64,000 nt of DNA from Chryseobacterium sp. MYb264 (GCF_035974275.1 NZ_CP142422.1:558001-622000); one strand, 5' to 3'; counted from the stretch's first letter, positions 52,741 through 63,002 are shown. Program-made: numbers and translations. The notes: generated by a model not told the origin, from the sequence alone.

Positions 52741-53208
52741 TTATTTTTCGATAATCGTTTTCAGATCGGCAGGAGAGTAGTATTTGTTTTTTAATACTTT
52801 ATGATCTGCAGTTCTGTAAACATTAAATTTTTCACCAGATTTTTCATAAAAAGATTCTACCTCTTTTGCTTTATAAAATTCAACGGTTTCCTGTGCCTGT
52901 TCCTCATTATCGCAAGCTTTAGACATATTCGAACGCTGAACTTCGTTGAACAACTCTACAAATTTGTTGCCAAGTCCGAATTCTAGTGTCGCACCACTCA
53001 AAACATACTGTAAATCACATAGTGCATCGGCAATTTCTACGATATTATTGTCAGCGATAGCTTGTTTTAATTCGTTTAATTCTTCCTGTAAAAGTTCAAC
53101 TCTAAGGTTGCATCTTTCCGGAGAAGGAATTTGTGGAGTATCTAAAATAGGGGCTTTAAAGGTTGTGTGGAATTCTGCTACTTGGTTCAGACTATCAATT
53201 TTATCCAT
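52741..53208 (-). CDS. MazG-like nucleotide pyrophosphohydrolase
   Basis: 155 residues. The all-alpha NTP pyrophosphatase core is visible: LLQEELNELKQAIADNN with the EExxE-type metal site, and VEIADALCDLQYVLSG with ExxD. The C-terminal third (FNVYRTADHKVLKNKYYSPA) is typical of the HisE-like/MazG-like branch. These enzymes cleave nucleoside triphosphates to monophosphates; the nucleotide is unknown. A TATATTTG box lies just upstream (minus strand, 53235-53228). Confidence 0.8.
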   Translation of the reverse strand: MDKIDSLNQVAEFHTTFKAPILDTPQIPSPERCNLRVELLQEELNELKQAIADNNIVEIADALCDLQYVLSGATLEFGLGNKFVELFNEVQRSNMSKACDNEEQAQETVEFYKAKEVESFYEKSGEKFNVYRTADHKVLKNKYYSPADLKTIIEK

Positions 53209-53533
53209 GAATATTTTTAATTTAACGCAAATATAATGATTGGGTTTTAGATTTTAGGAATTAGGACTTGGGTTTTTGCTGAATTATTTTAGTCAATTAT
53301 AATATTAAAATAGATTTTTGCTTCGTTAAAAAGAGAATGGTATTGGTGGTTTTTCTACTACGAATTCACGAATTTTTAACAATAATAAAGGCTGTTTATA
53401 TTTAAAATAAGTGAAAAAAATATAAGATATTCATCATCAAAAATATTGCTCATTACCTATTGCTTATTACTCATAAAAAAGGCCGTCCGTTTCCGAACAG
53501 TCTTTTGATCTCAACATTGAATAGAGCGGTTAC
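53209..53533. other. Intergenic region with a terminator
   Basis: About 325 AT-rich bases. It includes one more CACGAATT fragment of the kind seen at 41.6 kb (near 53360) and the terminator at 53475-53503. No ORF is supported. Confidence 0.5.
53475..53503 (-). terminator. Terminator of the metallopeptidase gene
   Basis: On the minus strand AGACTGTTCG (53503-53494) pairs with CGGACGGCCT (53489-53480), with two G-T pairs and one mismatch, followed by TTTTT. Confidence 0.75.
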
Positions 53534-56467
53534 TTAGTTTTTAATGAATCTCTTAGAGATTTCTCCAATTTGGATCATGTAAGCGCCTTTTGGAAGGTTG
53601 GCTACATTTACAGAACCTCTGTCAAGTTTTCCTGAGTTGATTAGTTTTCCACCCATTTCGAAGATTCTATAATCTTCATTCGTTGTATTGGAAATGTTTA
53701 AAATGTCTTTTACCGGATTCGGATATAATTTAATTTCAGTCAATAAATCTTTTGTGCTAGGTAAATCTCCTCTTCCTGAAGAGATAATATTTAATGTGTA
53801 ATCTTCAACCTGTCCGTACGTGTAAGATGCACAAGGAGATGAAGGGATGGAGCTGTACTGCATCATTACTCTCATTCTTGTGTTTCCAAGTGTTGCAGTT
53901 GAAGGAATTGTGATTGTTCCCGTAACCGGACTTACCGTTGACCCTGTTCTTGTCCAAGCTAATTCTCCACTGTCTGTAAAGTCGCCGTCGCCGTTGTAAT
54001 CAATATATACTGCGTAAGCTTCATTATATTTAGTAGAAGTCCAAACCGGAGTTACGGAAATTGTGTAGGAACTTCCTCTCGTAACATTTGTTGAAAGAGA
54101 CGTGAAGTTTTCGTATCCTGCAGTTCCTGTTGAAGTATTGTTAATCGATCCGAAAGTTACATTGCCAATTCTTTCATCCGCCGTATTTGTAGAAGTTGCA
54201 GAACAATAAGAAACTGTACTTCCTGCAAGGGTTGTTACACTTACTGAATTACTGGAAACGGAAGTGTTTCCTGCTGCATCTTTTGCTCTTACAGTGAAAT
54301 TATAAGTGGTTGAAGGGCTTAAGCTGGTTACGGTGTAAGATGTTGATGCTGTTGATCCAATTAATGATGAACCTTGGTATACGTCATAACCTGTAACGGC
54401 AACATTATCTGTTGCGCCAGACCATGAAAGATTAGTGCTTGTAGCAGTCGTTCCAGAAGCGGCAAGAGTAGGTGCTGTAGGAGCAACGGTGTCGGATGTT
54501 CCGGAACCTGCATTTACGGTAATGTTAGCATTATTTACATCAAAGAAAATATGGTTCGAACCTTTTACCATAATTCTTCCCGTTGTTGTAGAAGTATTTG
54601 GAATGGTTACGGCTTGGGATCCGTCATTTGGAGTTCCTGCTAATAAGGTAGTCCATGTTGTACCTGAATTCGTTGACCAAAGAATATCTACGTTCGCTGC
54701 ATTGACGCCGTTTGTAGTAGTGCCTGCCACGTTCCATGTTACGGTTTGTGAACTTCCTCCTGCGTAAGTTGTTGCTGAATTTTGGGAACTTACAGAGAAC
54801 GGGCCAGCGGTTCCGTTTACTGTAATAAGTGCATCATCTGAATTGTTTCCAGAACCGCCAGCTCGGTTATCGCGAACTGTAAATCTAAAGTTATATGACC
54901 TTGCTACATTTGATAAAGCTTCTACGGTGATTTCAGAACCTGCCGTTGTGGTTGCGCCTGCTAAAATAGAAGCCATTCTTGGGAAATATCTTACCGGTGT
55001 TGTCTGTGGAGTCCATGATCTGAAAGTGGGTCCAGATGCTTTTGTGGCACTGGCTGCAGAGCTTGCTCCCGTTTGAGAGGAAGATGCGTTATCCATTTGC
55101 TCCCAGATATAGGTTAAAGAATCTCCATTGGCGTCGGTTCCAGTTCCGGTTAGCATAAATGGAGTTCCTTTCGGAATTGTGTAATCTAAACCTGCATTTG
55201 CTGTCGGAATAGAATTTCCTGTATTGGTGCTTACAGGGCAGGTTTTAGCTTTAATATTATTAGTAATTTGCTGAATACTTACTGCGTGGAAGAAAGAATC
55301 TGAATGCGCCTGAATATCCTGACTCGTGATTCCTGCATAGCCCATGATCGTAGATCCTGAACCAGGTTCCATATTTACGCCTGTACCTTCGTTGCCATGA
55401 GAGAACGTATGGTTTCCTCCGAATTGATGTCCCATTTCGTGAGCAACATAATCGATATCAAAATTATCACCAGATGGAATCGCATCTGCCGGAGAGGTAT
55501 ATCCACTTCCTTTTGATCCGTTTGTGCAAACACAACCGATGCAGCCTGCATTTCCACCGCCGCCTGAAGCGCCGAATAAGTGACCGATGTCGTAATTTGC
55601 TTCACCAATCACTGAAGTTAAGGTGGATTGTAACTGGGAATTCCAACTACTCATTCCCGAAGCTGCAGAATAAGGGTCTGTTGAAGCATTTGTATAAATT
55701 ACCGCGTCGTTATTGGCAATTAAAACCATTCTTGCAGAGAAATCTTTTTCGAAAACTCCGTTTACTCGGGTCATGGTGTTATTCATTGCGGCTAAAGCGT
55801 TGGCTTTCGTTCCTCCAAAATAGGCTGTATATTCTCCTGTGCTTGAAAGAGCCAGTCTGAATGTTCTCAGTTTGGCATCATCTGCATTGGGTCTTGCGGC
55901 AATATTGCTTGTATTTGCCACGCCTTTTTGCGCAACATCAATTACGGTACATTCAAATTTATTAAGATCATCTTTTTTGTCTGATTTTTTATAAACCACA
56001 TAGCTCGAAAGATCTTTTGTATAGGGCTCAATGAAAACCGCAGATTTGTCGCCGTAAATTTCCATTGAAGATAAACCTAATGGAGAAACACTAAAATAAA
56101 CCGTAGAATTTGGATCGTCTAAACCTTCACCAACATATGATTTGATATCTGGAAATTTAGCCGCCAGTTGAGGGTCAAAATTAGAATTTTCTTTTACCTT
56201 AAAGTTTTCCATTTTCCCTTCGGAATTCGGGAAAGAAATGATGATTTCAGATTTTTCACCTGCCGCGAGTCTTTTAGGAGCTCTTGATAAGGCATTTTTT
56301 AAACCAATAATATCAAGGTTATAAACTTTAGGATTGTTGATGCTCATCTTGTTTTCAAAGATTTCTGAAGGTGATTTTCTGTTTCCTTCAGTCCAGAGCC
56401 GGTCTGTCTGCGCGAAAGAGATGCCGGTTATCAAAAGCATCCCAATCATCGATAATTGTTTTTTCAT
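53534..56467 (-). CDS. Secreted reprolysin-like metallopeptidase with T9SS tail
   Basis: 977 residues. A signal peptide is followed by a propeptide-like part (to about 200) and a metzincin catalytic domain with AHEMGHQFGGNHTFSHG (zinc His, about residue 342) and the Met-turn STIMGYAG. Then come Ig-like/Fn3 segments (Fn3 about 655-745, APTAPTLAASG to SNSVSVTT), a GEVED domain (YCSATSTNTADERIG to YGQVEDYTLNI) and a sorting tail (IKLYPNPVKDILNI). It should be exported by T9SS to the cell surface or medium and degrade protein. Substrate unknown. Confidence 0.93.
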   Translation of the reverse strand: MKKQLSMIGMLLITGISFAQTDRLWTEGNRKSPSEIFENKMSINNPKVYNLDIIGLKNALSRAPKRLAAGEKSEIIISFPNSEGKMENFKVKENSNFDPQLAAKFPDIKSYVGEGLDDPNSTVYFSVSPLGLSSMEIYGDKSAVFIEPYTKDLSSYVVYKKSDKKDDLNKFECTVIDVAQKGVANTSNIAARPNADDAKLRTFRLALSSTGEYTAYFGGTKANALAAMNNTMTRVNGVFEKDFSARMVLIANNDAVIYTNASTDPYSAASGMSSWNSQLQSTLTSVIGEANYDIGHLFGASGGGGNAGCIGCVCTNGSKGSGYTSPADAIPSGDNFDIDYVAHEMGHQFGGNHTFSHGNEGTGVNMEPGSGSTIMGYAGITSQDIQAHSDSFFHAVSIQQITNNIKAKTCPVSTNTGNSIPTANAGLDYTIPKGTPFMLTGTGTDANGDSLTYIWEQMDNASSSQTGASSAASATKASGPTFRSWTPQTTPVRYFPRMASILAGATTTAGSEITVEALSNVARSYNFRFTVRDNRAGGSGNNSDDALITVNGTAGPFSVSSQNSATTYAGGSSQTVTWNVAGTTTNGVNAANVDILWSTNSGTTWTTLLAGTPNDGSQAVTIPNTSTTTGRIMVKGSNHIFFDVNNANITVNAGSGTSDTVAPTAPTLAASGTTATSTNLSWSGATDNVAVTGYDVYQGSSLIGSTASTSYTVTSLSPSTTYNFTVRAKDAAGNTSVSSNSVSVTTLAGSTVSYCSATSTNTADERIGNVTFGSINNTSTGTAGYENFTSLSTNVTRGSSYTISVTPVWTSTKYNEAYAVYIDYNGDGDFTDSGELAWTRTGSTVSPVTGTITIPSTATLGNTRMRVMMQYSSIPSSPCASYTYGQVEDYTLNIISSGRGDLPSTKDLLTEIKLYPNPVKDILNISNTTNEDYRIFEMGGKLINSGKLDRGSVNVANLPKGAYMIQIGEISKRFIKN

Positions 56468-56495
56468 ATAAAAATATTATTTGATTATGGTAGAT

Positions 56496-56527
56496 CAAAG
56501 CTAAACAATTTTAATTACGAAAAACAA
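56496..56527 (-). promoter_or_regulatory. Promoter of the metallopeptidase gene
   Basis: Minus strand TTG (56527-56525) and TAGCTTTG (56503-56496), spacer 21, ending about 29 bases before the ATG. Confidence 0.65.
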
Positions 56528-56615
56528 AATTTTTTAAGAAAATTTTGGATAATTTATTTAAATAATTATGTAATACATTGAATTAATATTATGTGTAAAT
56601 ATTTTATGTAAAAAA

Positions 56616-56644
56616 AATAACACCCGCAAAATACGAGTGTTATT
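56616..56644 (-). terminator. Terminator of the acyl-CoA dehydrogenase gene
   Basis: AATAACAC (56616-56623) pairs perfectly with GTGTTATT (56637-56644). On the minus strand it runs into a T tract. Confidence 0.8.
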
Positions 56645-56684
56645 CAGTTTTAATAATATAATTCTAAATTTTTCTTTCGATAAA

Positions 56685-57824
56685 TTATTTAGTAATATCT
56701 CTTCCGATGACCAATCTTTGGATCTCAGAAGTACCTTCACCGATTGTACAAAGTTTTGAATCTCTGTAGAATTTTTCAGCAGGGAAGTCCTTTGTGTATC
56801 CGTATCCTCCGAAGATCTGAACCGCGTTGTTTGAAATTCTTACACAAGCTTCAGAAGCGTATAGTTTTGCCATAGCACCTTCTTTTGTCATTTTTTGCTT
56901 AGAATTTTTCAATGTTGCTGCTCTCTGGATCAATAATTCAGAAGCATCGATTTCTGTTGCCATATCTGCCAACATAAAGTTGATTGCCTGAAATTCTGAA
57001 ATAGATTTTCCGAACTGGTGTCTTTCTTTAGCGTATTTTAAAGCTGCTTTGTAAGCACCTCTTGCTGTTCCCAAACTTAAAGCTGCGATAGAAATTCTAC
57101 CACCATCTAAAATTTTCATAGCTTGTTTGAAACCTTCTCCAACTTCTCCTAGTCTGTTGGCATCAGAAACACGAACGTTATCGAAAATTAATTCTGCCGT
57201 TTCAGAAGCTCTCATTCCAAGCTTGTTTTCTTTTTTACCTGAAGAAAATCCTGCCATTCCTTTTTCCAACACAAAAGCGGTTGAATTGTTTTTTGCACCA
57301 ATTTCTCCCGTTCTTGTCATTACAACAGCAATGTCACCAGAAATAGCGTGAGTGATGAAGTTTTTAGCTCCATTGATGATCCATTCATCTCCGTCTTTTA
57401 CCGCAGTAGTAGACATTCCTCCTGAATCTGAACCTGTATTGTGCTCTGTTAATCCCCAAGCTCCGATTACTTTTCCGGAAGCCAGCTGAGGAAGCCATCT
57501 GTGTCTTTGCTCTTCGTTTCCAAACTCATAAATATGGTTGGTGCAAAGTGAATTGTGTGCGGCAACCGAAAGGCCGATGGAAGGATCTACCTGAGAGATC
57601 TCATCAAGAATGGTAACGTATTCATGGTATCCAAGACCGGAACCTCCATATTGTTCGGGAATTACAATTCCCATGAAACCCATTTCTCCTAACTGATGAA
57701 ACAGATCTTTTGGAAACGTCTGACTTTCGTCCCACTCCATAATATTAGGTCTAATATTTTTCTCAGCAAACTCTTTTGCTGTTTCTGCGATCATTTTGAT
57801 ATTGTCAATGGTCTCTGTATTCAT
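56685..57824 (-). CDS. Acyl-CoA dehydrogenase
   Basis: 379 residues, FAD flavoenzyme introducing the alpha-beta double bond in acyl-CoA. FAD and substrate motifs: GAWGLTEHNTGSDSGGMST, NGAKNFITHA and QIFGGYGYTKDFPAEKFYRD. The catalytic Glu is in CTIGEGTSEIQRLVIGRDI. The overall sequence is of the short-chain (butyryl-CoA-like) type. It stands alone with its own promoter and terminator. Chain-length preference cannot be told from the sequence. Confidence 0.94.
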   Translation of the reverse strand: MNTETIDNIKMIAETAKEFAEKNIRPNIMEWDESQTFPKDLFHQLGEMGFMGIVIPEQYGGSGLGYHEYVTILDEISQVDPSIGLSVAAHNSLCTNHIYEFGNEEQRHRWLPQLASGKVIGAWGLTEHNTGSDSGGMSTTAVKDGDEWIINGAKNFITHAISGDIAVVMTRTGEIGAKNNSTAFVLEKGMAGFSSGKKENKLGMRASETAELIFDNVRVSDANRLGEVGEGFKQAMKILDGGRISIAALSLGTARGAYKAALKYAKERHQFGKSISEFQAINFMLADMATEIDASELLIQRAATLKNSKQKMTKEGAMAKLYASEACVRISNNAVQIFGGYGYTKDFPAEKFYRDSKLCTIGEGTSEIQRLVIGRDITK

Positions 57825-57843
57825 ATAGATAATAGTTAGTTCC

Positions 57844-57873
57844 CAAAGATAAATAAATTGGTGGAACGTCCAA
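57844..57873 (-). promoter_or_regulatory. Promoter of the acyl-CoA dehydrogenase gene
   Basis: Minus strand TTG (57873-57871) and TATCTTTG (57851-57844), 19-base spacer, about 20 bases before the ATG. A full consensus match. Confidence 0.8.
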
Positions 57874-58015
57874 AAAAATTATAATATCCGCGTAATTTAT
57901 TTCACAAAAGTTTAATTTTCAAATTTTTATAAAGTGAGAATTAATGATTTTTTAATCCGTGATACAGCAGGTGGAGGAGAAGTATTTACTATTTTAGTGT
58001 CCCAATTTTTAAAAT

Positions 58016-59881
58016 ATGAGAAAACTTCTACTGCCAATAATCCTTTTTTCATCCTGTTTTTCAGCTCAGGTACCTGCGGGATACTATGATGGAACGACAG
58101 GTTTGACGGGATATGCATTAAAGTCAAAAATCCGCGATATTATTTCTGTGAAAAATACCAACTGGAATTATTCGGATCTTCCGAATTTTTACAGCCAGAC
58201 AGATCTTGACAGGTATTATGACCATGACGCCAGCAATACCACGATTTTATTGGATATTTATTCTGAAAAACCTCTGGAAGCAGACGCGTATGAGTATACT
58301 GCTGCCAATCTTATCAGCTCTTCAAGTGGAGAAGGTTCAGGGTACAACAGAGAACATGCGGTTCCTCAAAGTACCTTTAACAGTAATTATCCCATGTTTT
58401 CAGATTTACACTTTGTAATTCCTACAGATGCGAAAATTAATCAGTTAAGGAGCAATTACCCCTACGGAATAGGGAATTCTACCGTTCATCATACTTTTAC
58501 CAACTCTTCAAGGATCGCCAACAGTGCAATTCCGAATTATGCTTATACCAACAGGGTGTATGAACCTATTGATGAGTTTAAAGGAGATATTGCCAGAATG
58601 TTGCTGTATTTTGCGGTGAGATATGAAGGTAAATTACCCTCATTTAATCATTCTACGAATTCCAATCCTGCATCTGACCGTTCTGCGTTAGACGGTACGG
58701 CAGAAAGAGCTTTTGAACCTGCATATCTTGCCATGCTGCTTCAGTGGCATAATCAGGATCCTGTCTCTCAAAGGGAAATCGACAGAAATAATGCCGTCTA
58801 TACCATTCAGAACAACAGGAATCCGTTTGTAGATCATCCAGAATGGGTAAGTGAAATCTGGATTCAGAATCCTGATACGGCGGCACCGGACTCGCCGTCC
58901 AATTTAACTTCAGGACAGTCGGGGGCGTATTACACAACGCTGTCATGGTCTCCAAGCACAAGCTCTGATGTTTTAGGGTATTATATTTATCAAAACGGAA
59001 CCCTGTTAACCTCTACAAAATCGACCTCACTGGTTATCGATCATTTAACTCCCTCCACGTCGTATTCTTTTACTGTAAAAGCCTACGATCAGGGGTATTT
59101 GCAATCCTCAGACAGTAATACCGCGGTGGTTTCTACTTTAGCCTCCGACACCAACGCTAAAGATCTTCTTATTGTTAAATATATTGAGGGAACAGCGAAT
59201 AATAAAGCATTGGAGATTTTGAATCGTACCGGACATGAAGTAGATTTAAACAACTATACTGTAAGAGTACAATTTTATAATAGTACCTACAGTTCTTACT
59301 ACTACGGAAACAGCTACGAACTGGAAGGTAAAATTGCGAATAACGAGAGTTTCGTCATTCTTAATCCTAAATCTACGCTGTCCTGTTATACAAATAATGA
59401 TGCTCAGTTCCTTACGGCTGGCGATGCATTGTCGTTCTCAGGAACGCAATATATTGATTTAGCTTATAAATCAGCAACAGTTGATGCCGTAGGTTTTAAA
59501 GGGATCGCCAATACCAATGGAGATGTTTCTCTCTACAGAAAAAGCAGCGTTTCACAACCCAGTACCTTATTTACAAGCAGTGAATGGGATTCCCATAACG
59601 TTGACTACTGTCAGGATTTAGGGGTGCTTTCCACTTCTGATGTAATTCTGGCTGGAAATAATGAGATTAAAATTTATCCAAACCCTGCAGGCGAAAATAT
59701 TTTTGCAAGCGGAGTAATAAGAGATGTAAAAATAGCCAGGATTTTGGACTATTCAGGAAGAATGATCTACTCCGAAAATCAACCTTTTAAACATAAAAAT
59801 ATGATTTCTGTACAAAATCTGAAATCGGGATCATACTTACTGCAGCTTGATGATAAAACATATCCGTTTATTAAAAAATAG
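58016..59881 (+). CDS. Secreted endonuclease I with T9SS tail
   Basis: 621 residues. Signal peptide (LFSSCFSAQ), endonuclease I domain about 25-250 with GYNREHAVPQSTF (catalytic His about 113) and SDLHFVIPTDAKINQLRSNY, then Fn3 (about 293-375), a lamin-tail-like domain (LLIVKYIEGTANNKALEILN onward) and a sorting tail (IKIYPNPAGENIFASG). It should degrade extracellular DNA or RNA, for nutrients or biofilm turnover. It is monocistronic and converges on the hydrolase gene. Confidence 0.93.
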   Translation: MRKLLLPIILFSSCFSAQVPAGYYDGTTGLTGYALKSKIRDIISVKNTNWNYSDLPNFYSQTDLDRYYDHDASNTTILLDIYSEKPLEADAYEYTAANLISSSSGEGSGYNREHAVPQSTFNSNYPMFSDLHFVIPTDAKINQLRSNYPYGIGNSTVHHTFTNSSRIANSAIPNYAYTNRVYEPIDEFKGDIARMLLYFAVRYEGKLPSFNHSTNSNPASDRSALDGTAERAFEPAYLAMLLQWHNQDPVSQREIDRNNAVYTIQNNRNPFVDHPEWVSEIWIQNPDTAAPDSPSNLTSGQSGAYYTTLSWSPSTSSDVLGYYIYQNGTLLTSTKSTSLVIDHLTPSTSYSFTVKAYDQGYLQSSDSNTAVVSTLASDTNAKDLLIVKYIEGTANNKALEILNRTGHEVDLNNYTVRVQFYNSTYSSYYYGNSYELEGKIANNESFVILNPKSTLSCYTNNDAQFLTAGDALSFSGTQYIDLAYKSATVDAVGFKGIANTNGDVSLYRKSSVSQPSTLFTSSEWDSHNVDYCQDLGVLSTSDVILAGNNEIKIYPNPAGENIFASGVIRDVKIARILDYSGRMIYSENQPFKHKNMISVQNLKSGSYLLQLDDKTYPFIKK

Positions 59882-59900
59882 CTCATTTCAACATGATTAG

Positions 59901-59930
59901 AAAAGCGGAATCATTAAGGGTTCCGCTTTT
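59901..59930. terminator. Bidirectional terminator between converging genes
   Basis: AAAAGCGGAA (59901-59910) pairs perfectly with TTCCGCTTTT (59921-59930). The T run continues to the right, and the minus-strand hydrolase ends inside the stem at 59914. Confidence 0.8.
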
Positions 59931-60846
59931 GTTTTTCTAAGTATCCGTTGCTCTTAATCCACGTTGTAAAAAGATCAAACCATGAACTGACAGGAGAGCC
60001 TGATTTCCCCACTCCCCATCCGTGACCGCCTGTTTGATAAATATGTATTTCGACAGGAAGCTGAAGGTTTCTAAGGGCAGCGGCCATCAGAAAGCTATTA
60101 TCAACAGGAGAAATAGGGTCATCCGCAGCTTGTGCGAGAAAGGTGGGCGGAGTGCCGGTATTAACCTGCTTGTCTACGGAAAATCTTACTTCATCTGCTT
60201 CGGAGGGAGATTCTCCGATTATTTTTTTTCGAGATTGCGTCTTGTTGTTCGGCGGAAGCATAGAAATTACAGGATAAATGAGTCCCGAAAAGTCAGGCCT
60301 GGATGAAACGGAATCTTTTGCATCGACAGGAGAATAAAAAGGTACTTCATAAAGAGAAGAGCTGATGCCAGCCAAATGTCCGCCTGCCGAAAACCCCAGA
60401 ACCCCAATTTTATCAGGGTCTATATTGTACTTTTGAGCATCGTGCCGAATAATTCTGAGGGCTCTCTGAGCATCTTCAAAAGGAACGGTCTTACTTTTCC
60501 AGCCTTCACCGGGTAATCTGTAGATGAGCTCAAATGCCGTTATGCCTTCTTTTTGAAGTCTTCTGGAGGCCGGAGTCCCCTCTTTGCCCGACTCAATATG
60601 AGCATAACCGCCACCACTGATGACTAAAATAGCTGTACCGTTGGGCTGTGCGGGACGATACACTATCATTCTGGGTTCGGATACCTGTGTTATTGAGCCT
60701 TTTTCATTTCTTATTTCCGGCCCTCTGCTGCCTCCCTGGTCGGGAAGTACAGAGGGCCAAAGTTTTACTTCCTCATTTTTAACCTGGGCAGGCACAAGAA
60801 ATGGTGGGAAAAGAAAAAGCAGGGCTGGTATCAAAAAGGTCTTCAT
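59914..60846 (-). CDS. Secreted alpha/beta hydrolase, esterase/xylanase-like
   Basis: 310 residues with a signal peptide ending VPAQ. The oxyanion region VISGGGYAHIESGKEG, nucleophile GFSAGGHLAG (Ser about residue 152), the acid in ADDPISPVDNS and the His in GGHGWGVG give a complete triad. It resembles BD-FAE and acetyl-xylan esterase-type enzymes acting on acylated carbohydrates. The substrate is inferred from that family likeness only. Confidence 0.88.
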   Translation of the reverse strand: MKTFLIPALLFLFPPFLVPAQVKNEEVKLWPSVLPDQGGSRGPEIRNEKGSITQVSEPRMIVYRPAQPNGTAILVISGGGYAHIESGKEGTPASRRLQKEGITAFELIYRLPGEGWKSKTVPFEDAQRALRIIRHDAQKYNIDPDKIGVLGFSAGGHLAGISSSLYEVPFYSPVDAKDSVSSRPDFSGLIYPVISMLPPNNKTQSRKKIIGESPSEADEVRFSVDKQVNTGTPPTFLAQAADDPISPVDNSFLMAAALRNLQLPVEIHIYQTGGHGWGVGKSGSPVSSWFDLFTTWIKSNGYLEKQKRNP

Positions 60847-61120
60847 AGGATTCGTATTTTATTCCGAATACATGCAAAAAGGATGCGGCTCTTTTTTAAG
60901 CCTTTTAACATCTGCCTTTTTGTGAAAACATTCTTAAGAGTTCCTCAGAAATTTTTTTCAGATTTTACAAAGTTTATTTCACAAAATAAAAAGCCTTTTG
61001 TGATAAAAATACAAACCCTATTTTTCGTGCTGACGGGTCTTATAATAATCCTTATTTTAGGGATTTACGGAAGCTGCTAAATAACTTATTCATTATGAAT
61101 TTGTTAATTATCAAAACTTA
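60847..61120. other. Intergenic region upstream of typA
   Basis: No gene is well supported. A 26-codon frame from GTG 61000 (KIQTLFFVLTGLIIILILGI, then YGSC) would make a single membrane helix; it is too short to accept without conservation. Confidence 0.4.
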
Positions 61121-61154
61121 TTGCTAAATATTTCATTTAAAATCACTATTTTTG
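61121..61154 (+). promoter_or_regulatory. Promoter of typA
   Basis: TTG (61121-61123) and TATTTTTG (61147-61154), 23-base spacer. The leader is about 15 bases to the ATG at 61173. Confidence 0.65.
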
Positions 61155-61172
61155 CACCCGTAAAAATCCTAT

Positions 61173-62981
61173 ATGCAAAACATTAGAAATATTGCGATTA
61201 TCGCACACGTTGACCACGGGAAGACGACTTTGGTTGACAAGATCATTCACGCTACCAATATTTTCAGAGAAAATCAGGAGAGTGGAGAATTAATTATGGA
61301 TAACAATGATCTTGAAAGAGAAAGAGGGATCACCATCTTATCCAAGAATATTTCTGTTACTTATAAAGACACTAAAATTAACGTAATTGATACTCCTGGT
61401 CACGCCGATTTTGGTGGGGAAGTAGAGAGAGTATTGAAAATGGCTGATGGAGTTATTTTGTTGGTGGATGCGTTCGAAGGACCAATGCCACAAACAAGAT
61501 TCGTACTTCAGAAAGCTTTGGAATTAGGTTTAAGACCATTGGTTGTAATCAACAAAGTAGATAAACCAAACTGTCGTCCGGACGAAGTTCACGATCAGGT
61601 ATTTGATTTATTCTTCAACCTTGAAGCTACTGAAGAACAATTGGATTTCCCAACGTTCTACGGTTCTTCTAAGCAAGGATGGTTCAACACTTCATTAGAG
61701 CAAACTGATAATATTATGCCATTATTGGATGGTATTTTACAATATGTTCCTGAGCCTAAAGTAACTGAAGGTAACCTTCAGATGCAGATTACTTCTCTTG
61801 ATTTCTCTTCTTTCTTAGGAAGAATTGCTATCGGAAAAGTAACAAGAGGTGAACTTAAAGAATCTCAATGGATCGGTCTTGCACAGGCAGACGGTAAAGT
61901 TGTGAAAGGAAAAGTAAAGGAACTTTACGTTTTCGAAGGTTTAGGGAAGAAAAAAGTAACTGAAGTAGGTGCTGGAGATATCTGTGCTGTAGTAGGTTTC
62001 GATGCTTTCCAGATCGGAGATTCTTTCGTAGATCTTGAAAACCCTGAGCCATTGGAAAGAACTGCAATTGATGAGCCTACGTTGAACATGACGTTCTCTA
62101 TCAACAATTCACCTTTCTTCGGTAAAGATGGTAAATATGTAACTTCAAACCACCTTAAAGAAAGACTTTACAAAGAATTAGAGAAAAACTTGGCATTGAG
62201 AGTTCAACAAACTGATGATGCAAACACTTTCTTGGTATTCGGTAGAGGTATTCTTCACTTGTCAGTTTTAATTGAAACAATGAGAAGAGAAGGGTATGAG
62301 ATGACAATTGGTCAGCCACAAGTTATCTTAAGAGAAGGTGAAAATGGTGAGAAGTTGGAGCCGTATGAATCTTTAGTTGTTGACGTTCCTGAAGAGTATG
62401 CTTCAAGAGTTATCGACTTGGCAACGCAGAGAAAAGGTGATCTTCACATTATGGAAACTAAAGGGGAGATGCAGCACATGGAATTCGAAATTCCTTCAAG
62501 AGGTTTGATCGGATTGCGTTCTCAAATGTTGACAGCTACTGCAGGTGAAGCTATTATGGCACACCGTTTCACAGAATATAAGCCTTTCAAAGGTGCTATT
62601 CCTGGAAGAAGTAACGGGGTATTGATTTCTAAAACTCAAGGTCCTGCAACTGAATATTCAATTGCTAAACTACAAGATAGAGGTAAGTTCTATGTTGATC
62701 CGGGTGAGGAGATCTATGCAGGTATGGTTATCGGTGAGCAAAACAAGCCGGGTGACTTGGTTGTAAACATCGTAGAAGCAAAACAGTTGAACAACATGAG
62801 AGCTTCAGGTAAAGATAAAGATACTGGTGTAGCGCCAAAAATCTTATTCTCTCTTGAAGAATGTATGGAATATATCCAAGCTGATGAAGCGATTGAGGTG
62901 ACTCCAAACTTCATCCGTATGAGAAAGAAATTACTTTCTGAAGAAGAAAGAAAAAGAGTGGAAAGAGGAGCAAAAGCATAA
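61173..62981 (+). CDS. typA: Ribosome-associated GTPase TypA/BipA
   Basis: 602 residues, normal length. Translational GTPase with P-loop AHVDHGKTTLVDK, switch I ERERGITI, DTPGHADFGGEVERVL and NKVDKPNCRP. EF-G-like domains follow, then the BipA-specific C-terminal domain (KGAIPGRSNGVLISKTQGPA). It helps 50S subunit assembly and growth under stress, especially cold. Codon use looks biased to a few codons, as in well-expressed genes. A strong terminator follows 21 bases after the stop. Confidence 0.97.
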   Translation: MQNIRNIAIIAHVDHGKTTLVDKIIHATNIFRENQESGELIMDNNDLERERGITILSKNISVTYKDTKINVIDTPGHADFGGEVERVLKMADGVILLVDAFEGPMPQTRFVLQKALELGLRPLVVINKVDKPNCRPDEVHDQVFDLFFNLEATEEQLDFPTFYGSSKQGWFNTSLEQTDNIMPLLDGILQYVPEPKVTEGNLQMQITSLDFSSFLGRIAIGKVTRGELKESQWIGLAQADGKVVKGKVKELYVFEGLGKKKVTEVGAGDICAVVGFDAFQIGDSFVDLENPEPLERTAIDEPTLNMTFSINNSPFFGKDGKYVTSNHLKERLYKELEKNLALRVQQTDDANTFLVFGRGILHLSVLIETMRREGYEMTIGQPQVILREGENGEKLEPYESLVVDVPEEYASRVIDLATQRKGDLHIMETKGEMQHMEFEIPSRGLIGLRSQMLTATAGEAIMAHRFTEYKPFKGAIPGRSNGVLISKTQGPATEYSIAKLQDRGKFYVDPGEEIYAGMVIGEQNKPGDLVVNIVEAKQLNNMRASGKDKDTGVAPKILFSLEECMEYIQADEAIEVTPNFIRMRKKLLSEEERKRVERGAKA

Positions 62982-63002
62982 TCTCATTCTTATCAATATA
63001 CA

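Noticed and set aside
55474..55860. 128-codon plus-strand frame
   Set aside because: Antisense shadow of the metallopeptidase catalytic domain.
60883..61080. 65-codon frame upstream of typA
   Set aside because: Begins inside the region antisense to the hydrolase leader; only the last 26 residues look membrane-like, with no further support.
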